Positions 60,298 to 64,000 of a stretch of 64,000 nucleotides of DNA are shown here, piece by piece. The notes under the pieces are model-generated. The model saw nothing but the letters and a program-made list of their open reading frames with translations. It had not been told where the DNA came from and ran no database searches. Each line of letters begins with the position of its first letter. Within the stretch, counting starts at the first letter, position 1. Both the position numbers and the translations under genes were made by a program. This stretch comes from Winogradskyella sp. MH6 (GTDB taxonomy: Bacteria; Bacteroidota; Bacteroidia; Flavobacteriales; Flavobacteriaceae). The DNA lies in NCBI RefSeq assembly GCF_022810765.1, contig NZ_CP094494.1:1240001-1304000 (forward strand), written 5' to 3'.

Positions 60298-61039
60298 TTT
60301 TTAGTTTTTGAATGATGAATTTTGAATAATACAACCAACAAATTACACATAAAATTTGAATGCTACTCAACCCAAATACATAAAACACATTGGGTTTTAA
60401 AAATTCAATAAAAAACCTAAACCCAAAATAGCTAAGCATGAATATTTTGAACAAGTCACCATTTTTTAGCAGAACTTTTTTCTGAATCTTTTTTAAAACG
60501 AAAAATAAAATAATCAAGAAAATTAACTCGTAAAGAGATGTGGGATGTCTCATTAGTCCATCACCCAAATCCATTCCAAAGGCTGATGTTGTTTCTTTAC
60601 CATAAGTAAACTCGTTAACTCCAGATAAAAAACATCCAATTCTACCAATAAAAATTCCTAAGATAATTGGAAACACAAATAGGTCGCCAGACGACTGTTT
60701 TTCTCCTATGATGTTTTTTGCCAACTCTACACCAAGTAAACCACCAAACAATCCGCCCATAATGGTTTTGGTATTTAATATTTGAATAAAATTTTCCAGA
60801 GAAAACTTTATAGTAGGATTTTCTAATAGGCCAACAACTCTTGATCCAATTAATGCTCCAAGAGCAGCGCCAAGTATTATAGACAATCGATTAGAAGTTG
60901 TAATGGAATCGGTTTTACGTTTTCTTAAGTATAAATAATATCTAAATGCTAAAAAGAAGGCTAAATATTCAAGGATTAGATGAATGTTAATTTTAAATCC
61001 TAAGACTAAAGGTTCAAAAGGAATTTCCAATCGTAACAA
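60287..61039 (-). CDS. Divergent Lgt-like integral membrane protein
   Basis: This 250-residue protein has about seven membrane helices. It shares the overall pattern of prolipoprotein diacylglyceryl transferase: GGLLG (99-103), GRIGCFLSG (132-140), RHPTSLYE (164-171) and RFFIEFLKP (208-216, R-x3-E). By eye, the essential His of Lgt (HGG) is Phe98 here and the Asn of GRxGN is Cys136, so it is probably not the housekeeping Lgt. Start: no ATG fits; TTG at 61039 is taken, with a second TTG 3 codons on. It is the first gene of the four-gene operon. It may handle a glycerolipid substrate for the radical-SAM enzyme, which is inference. Confidence 0.75.
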   Translation of the reverse strand: MLRLEIPFEPLVLGFKINIHLILEYLAFFLAFRYYLYLRKRKTDSITTSNRLSIILGAALGALIGSRVVGLLENPTIKFSLENFIQILNTKTIMGGLFGGLLGVELAKNIIGEKQSSGDLFVFPIILGIFIGRIGCFLSGVNEFTYGKETTSAFGMDLGDGLMRHPTSLYELIFLIILFFVLKKIQKKVLLKNGDLFKIFMLSYFGFRFFIEFLKPNVFYVFGLSSIQILCVICWLYYSKFIIQKLKNAY

Positions 61040-61086
61040 TTTAGATGTTATGAACAGTCAATATACACACATTACTCAAAAAGATG

Positions 61087-61094
61087 TAATTTTG
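61087..61094 (+). promoter_or_regulatory. TAATTTTG -7 box for dusB
   Basis: TAnnTTTG match, 16 nt before the TTG start at 61111. Confidence 0.55.
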
Positions 61095-61110
61095 CTCCAA
61101 AATTTTAGAC

Positions 61111-62112
61111 TTGGTAAAAATAGGCGACATAGAACTACCAGATTTTCCATTGCTTTTAGCACCAATGGAAGATGTAAGCGATCCTCCGTTTAGAGCATTG
61201 TGTAAAGAACAAGGAGCAGATGTAGTATATACCGAGTTTGTGTCTAGCGAAGGCCTTATTCGTAATGCGGCCAAAAGTGTTATGAAATTAGACATCTATG
61301 AAAAGGAACGTCCTGTTGGTATTCAGATTTTTGGTGCTAATATGGAGAGCATGTTGCAAACCATAGATATTGTAGAAAAATCTAATCCAGACATTATAGA
61401 TATTAATTTTGGCTGTCCTGTAAAAAAGGTCGTTTCTAAAGGCGCAGGAGCAGGAATTCTGAAAGACGTCTGCTTAATGGAGCAACTTACTGCCGAAATG
61501 GTAAAGCGTACCAATTTGCCTGTAACCGTAAAGACAAGATTGGGTTGGGATCACGATTCTATTAAAATTGTTGAAGTTGCTGAAAGACTTCAAGATGTTG
61601 GCTGTAAGGCTATCTCCATTCATGGTCGTACGAGAGCACAAATGTATAAAGGAAATGCAGATTGGAAACCTATTGCAGAAGTTAAAAATAATCCAAGAAT
61701 GCATATTCCTGTATTTGGAAATGGAGATGTAGACACTCCTGAGCGCGCCGCAGAAATGCGAGATGAGTACGGATTAGACGGAGCGATGATCGGTAGAGCT
61801 TCAATTGGGAATCCGTGGTTTTTTAAGCAGGTAAAACATTATTTTAAAACAGGAGAACATTTACCACCAATTTCTATGCAAGAACGTGTAGAAGCTGCTC
61901 GTCGCCATTTACAAATGTCCATAGATTGGAAAGGCGAAAAACTAGGTGTTTTTGAAACCAGAAGACATTACACCAATTACTTTAAAGGCATTCCTAACTT
62001 TAAAGAATATCGCATGAAAATGGTAACTAGCGATGATTCAAAAGATGTGTTTGATACTTTTGATGAGGTGTTAGATAAGTTTTCAGACTATCAATTTGAA
62101 AATCAATATTAA
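61111..62112 (+). CDS. dusB: tRNA-dihydrouridine synthase
   Basis: This 333-residue FMN enzyme reduces uridines in the D-loop of tRNAs. Motifs: LLLAPMEDVSDPPFRALC (about 16-33), INFGCPVKKVVSKGAGAGIL with the catalytic Cys (about 98-117), KTRLGWD, SIHGRTRAQMYKG and GNGDVDTPE with FMN contacts. The start is TTG at 61111: the frame has no ATG before PMEDVSD, and the encoded MVKIGDIELP is the usual N-terminus. Divergent from the Lgt-like operon with 71 bp between; its TAA overlaps the convergent permease stop in TTAA. Confidence 0.95.
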   Translation: MVKIGDIELPDFPLLLAPMEDVSDPPFRALCKEQGADVVYTEFVSSEGLIRNAAKSVMKLDIYEKERPVGIQIFGANMESMLQTIDIVEKSNPDIIDINFGCPVKKVVSKGAGAGILKDVCLMEQLTAEMVKRTNLPVTVKTRLGWDHDSIKIVEVAERLQDVGCKAISIHGRTRAQMYKGNADWKPIAEVKNNPRMHIPVFGNGDVDTPERAAEMRDEYGLDGAMIGRASIGNPWFFKQVKHYFKTGEHLPPISMQERVEAARRHLQMSIDWKGEKLGVFETRRHYTNYFKGIPNFKEYRMKMVTSDDSKDVFDTFDEVLDKFSDYQFENQY

Positions 62113-63311
62113 GATTGAATCAATTTCTTTGTGATTCTTTGAGATGCTATTCTCGATGCGATTATACCTAATCCAAAAATCGTTGTTAAAACAATTATAA
62201 TATTAAAGAATTTCAGTACTACAGGATAAGGTAAATCTGGAGTAAGCATTATTAATGCAAAGGATTGTTGAGCCAAAACAATTAGAAAACCGAGGACAAC
62301 ACCAATAATACCGCTTACAAAGGTCATAAGACTACCTTGCCAAAAGAAAATAGACTTAATGGTTTTTGGCTCTGTACCTAAGTTAAAAAGCGTATTTAAA
62401 GATTTCTTTTTATCTAAGATCATCATTATTATGGCCCCAATAACATTGAATAAGGCTATGATAATTACCAAAGTAAAAATGAGATAAATCGCTAAATTCT
62501 CAGTATTCAACATTTTGAACAACGCTTCATTGAGTTGCTCTCTGTTTTTTATGACAAACCTATTTTTAAAAGTAGAGTTAATAGCATCTCTAACCTCGTT
62601 TTCGTCTGCTTCAGGATTTAGTTTTAATTCCAAAGCACTAATTTGATTGTCTTTATAGTTTAATAATTGTTTTGCTAAACCTATATCAGAAAACACATAT
62701 TCGTCATTCAATTCTTCGTTAATATCAAATAAGCCTACATTATTAACATAAACTGCATTATATGCGCCCTTTATTGAACTTATTTGCCCCTTTCCTGGTT
62801 TAGGCACATACAAAGACAATGCTTTTCTAAAGTCTAAAATTCCAAAGGAAAGATTATGAGATATTCCCCAACCAGATACAACCTCGTTACTGTTTGGAGT
62901 AAACCAATAGCCTTTTGTAACCATAGAGTCGATGTACGTTACGTTTAGAAAATTAGAATCAACGCCTTTGAGTGTAGCCAATAGGTTTTTATTTTCGGAC
63001 TTTAAGATAATCCGTTCTTCTATTACTTCAGAAAAAGAAGCAACACCTTGTATGTTTGTTAACGTGTTTTTGTCATCATCAGAAAACATGAAAGATTTTC
63101 CTTCAGCAGGAAAAATTTTCAAATCAGGATCAACAAAAGAAGAAAATTGAAGACTGTAATTTTTTAATCCAGCAAAAACCGAGAGTACAATAAATAAAGC
63201 CGCAGACGCAATAATAACACCTGCAGATGCAATAAGGGTCATAATATTTATAGCATTATTACTACTTTTAGAAAGCAGATAACGTTTAGCTATGTATAGC
63301 GAGAAATTCAC
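62109..63311 (-). CDS. LolC/LolE-type ABC transporter permease (FtsX fold)
   Basis: This 400-residue protein has one N-terminal helix (INIMTLIASAGVIIASAALFIVLSVFAGLK, about 22-51), a periplasmic domain of about 210 residues, then three C-terminal helices (LAIYLIFTLVIIIALFNVIGAIIMMI; IFFWQGSLMTFVSGIIGVVLGFLIV; VLKFFNIIIVLTTIFGLGIIA). It is the MacB/FtsX/LolCDE fold, probably for lipoprotein release to the outer membrane; the ATPase gene is not adjacent. The start is GTG directly after the rbfA stop codon, giving strong coupling. Confidence 0.88.
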   Translation of the reverse strand: MNFSLYIAKRYLLSKSSNNAINIMTLIASAGVIIASAALFIVLSVFAGLKNYSLQFSSFVDPDLKIFPAEGKSFMFSDDDKNTLTNIQGVASFSEVIEERIILKSENKNLLATLKGVDSNFLNVTYIDSMVTKGYWFTPNSNEVVSGWGISHNLSFGILDFRKALSLYVPKPGKGQISSIKGAYNAVYVNNVGLFDINEELNDEYVFSDIGLAKQLLNYKDNQISALELKLNPEADENEVRDAINSTFKNRFVIKNREQLNEALFKMLNTENLAIYLIFTLVIIIALFNVIGAIIMMILDKKKSLNTLFNLGTEPKTIKSIFFWQGSLMTFVSGIIGVVLGFLIVLAQQSFALIMLTPDLPYPVVLKFFNIIIVLTTIFGLGIIASRIASQRITKKLIQS

Positions 63312-63704
63312 TTAGGATTTTTTGCGCTTGTCTAATAAATCCTTGTTTTCAAGCGGATTGTCTTTACCTTTAAGAGAACGTTCTATACCATCAATATATT
63401 CTAAGGAGTCATCAATAAAGAATTCTAGTTGAGGCATACGTCTTAGTTGATGACGCGTGCGTTGAGAGAGTTCGTGTCTAATGAGAGGTGTATTAGAACG
63501 TATACCTTCTAAAAGCCCTTTCACTTCTTTATTAGGGAAAATACTAAGATAAACTTTAGCAATAGATAGGTCTACAGTAACATTAACTTTAGATACAGAA
63601 ATAATTACACCCTTTAACCCACCAGAAGAAGCTGCGCGTTGCAACACTTCTGCCAAATCTTGTTGTAAAATACCAGCTATTTTCTTTTGTCTATTACTTT
63701 CCAT
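63312..63704 (-). CDS. rbfA: 30S ribosome-binding factor A
   Basis: This 130-residue KH-fold protein helps mature the 16S rRNA 5' region. The family signature is RQKKIAGILQQDLAEVLQRAA at the start, ISVSKVNVTVDLSIAKVYLSIFPN in the middle and RHQLRRMPQLEFFIDDSLEYIDGIERSL toward the end. I use ATG 63704, because the upstream ATG at 63722 precedes a TAnnTTTG box that lies 4 nt before this ATG. First gene of a unit with the Lol-type permease. Confidence 0.95.
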   Translation of the reverse strand: MESNRQKKIAGILQQDLAEVLQRAASSGGLKGVIISVSKVNVTVDLSIAKVYLSIFPNKEVKGLLEGIRSNTPLIRHELSQRTRHQLRRMPQLEFFIDDSLEYIDGIERSLKGKDNPLENKDLLDKRKKS

Positions 63705-63708
63705 AGTG

Positions 63709-63716
63709 CAAAAGTA
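63709..63716 (-). promoter_or_regulatory. TACTTTTG -7 box 4 nt before rbfA
   Basis: On the minus strand the box is followed by CACT and the ATG at 63704. Confidence 0.6.
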
Positions 63717-63811
63717 GAGCATATTTAAAGATTATGGTATTTTTATAGAACAAAAATCATAGTTTCTATACAAAGGAATTCATTTCTTTGACGAAATTTT
63801 AAATTAATAGA

Positions 63812-64000
63812 ATGAAAAAAATCGAACATATAGGTATAGCCGTAAAAGATATAGACGCTTCAAATAATCTTTTTGCGTCATTATTCGGAAAAGAACATTA
63901 TAAAATTGAAGATGTAGAAAGCGAAGGCGTAAAAACATCGTTTTTTGAATGTGGACCAAATAAGATAGAGTTGTTACAAGCCACTAATGAGAATAGCCCA
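63812..64000 (+). CDS. mce: Methylmalonyl-CoA epimerase, N-terminal part (cut by window end)
   Basis: Reading from ATG 63812 to the window end gives 63 residues: MKKIEHIGIAVKDIDAS ... SFFECGPNKIELLQA. IEHIGIAVKDID with its metal-binding His, the ...SEGVKTSFF... strand and the metal-binding Glu in IELLQ are typical of the glyoxalase-fold methylmalonyl-CoA epimerase, which links propionate and succinyl-CoA metabolism. The C-terminal half lies outside the window. Confidence 0.85.
   Translation, partial: MKKIEHIGIAVKDIDASNNLFASLFGKEHYKIEDVESEGVKTSFFECGPNKIELLQATNENSP

Overview
The window comes from a low-GC member of the Bacteroidota, almost certainly a Flavobacteriaceae. The reasons are: many starts preceded by the Bacteroidota -7 box TAnnTTTG; Bacteroidota-restricted families (DUF4837, DUF4249, DUF4175, GIN/DUF2807, TonB receptors with N-terminal carboxypeptidase-like domains, PorT-like barrels); and a GlnRS fused to a YqeY-like domain. 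It is gene-dense chromosomal core DNA with 56 protein genes (two cut by the window ends) and one tRNA-Cys. No phage, transposase, rRNA operon or CRISPR array was seen.

Region by region. 0-8.8 kb: cell envelope and core metabolism (unknown conserved gene, GH3, M23, tatA, DUF4837, LysM transglycosylase, pgk, holB). 8.8-12.8 kb: a DUF4249/TonB-receptor pair and an OmpH/Skp protein. 13-20 kb: SAM methyltransferase, mnmG, ybeY and a 1.2-kaa DUF4175 protein; mnmG is bracketed by two near-perfect parS-like palindromes. 20-32 kb: AlkB-like di-iron hydroxylase, gltX, a PorT-like barrel, an SPFH protein, the glnS-yqeY fusion, folB, tRNA-Cys, a LysE transporter, GIN, YbjQ and rnr. 32.1-32.75 kb: an AT-rich divergent gap with DnaA-box-like repeats. 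32.7-37.5 kb: rpiB, CDF transporter, GNAT, a double-OmpA protein, CtpA protease and rnpA. 37.6-40.7 kb: a two-gene operon joining a GCS2-CBS fusion ligase to an AspA/AstE-type deacylase. 40.7-47.9 kb: peptidases (M1, S8), an MBL hydrolase and a cation/proton antiporter. 48-53.5 kb: an unknown secreted protein, a 7TM-DISM histidine kinase with a LuxR-type regulator, and lepA. 53.6-58.4 kb: a TonB-like receptor, a PD40 lipoprotein and an M28-PDZ peptidase. 58.5-61 kb: a tightly coupled operon of an Lgt-like membrane protein, a Cys-rich radical-SAM enzyme and two tandem paralogous mini membrane proteins. 61-64 kb: dusB, a LolC/E-like permease, rbfA and the start of methylmalonyl-CoA epimerase.

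The most interesting candidate system is the four-gene operon at 58.5-61.0 kb. It combines a divergent Lgt homologue, which appears to have lost two key Lgt residues, with a radical-SAM protein whose Cys layout resembles the tetraether-lipid-synthase (Tes/MJ0619) type. That suggests an undescribed lipid or lipoprotein modification. Second are the parS-like sites around mnmG together with the DnaA-box-like gap at 32 kb, which may mean the origin of replication is close by. Third is the GCS2-CBS/AspA pair, which looks like a make-and-break module for an unknown amide metabolite. At the DNA level, TAnnTTTG boxes sit only 4-5 nt before several ATGs (holB, folB, rbfA, M23), which suggests leaderless mRNAs. 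Several longer 5' start choices initiate at codons inside these promoter boxes and were corrected here. All family calls are by eye from sequence motifs; no database search was run.
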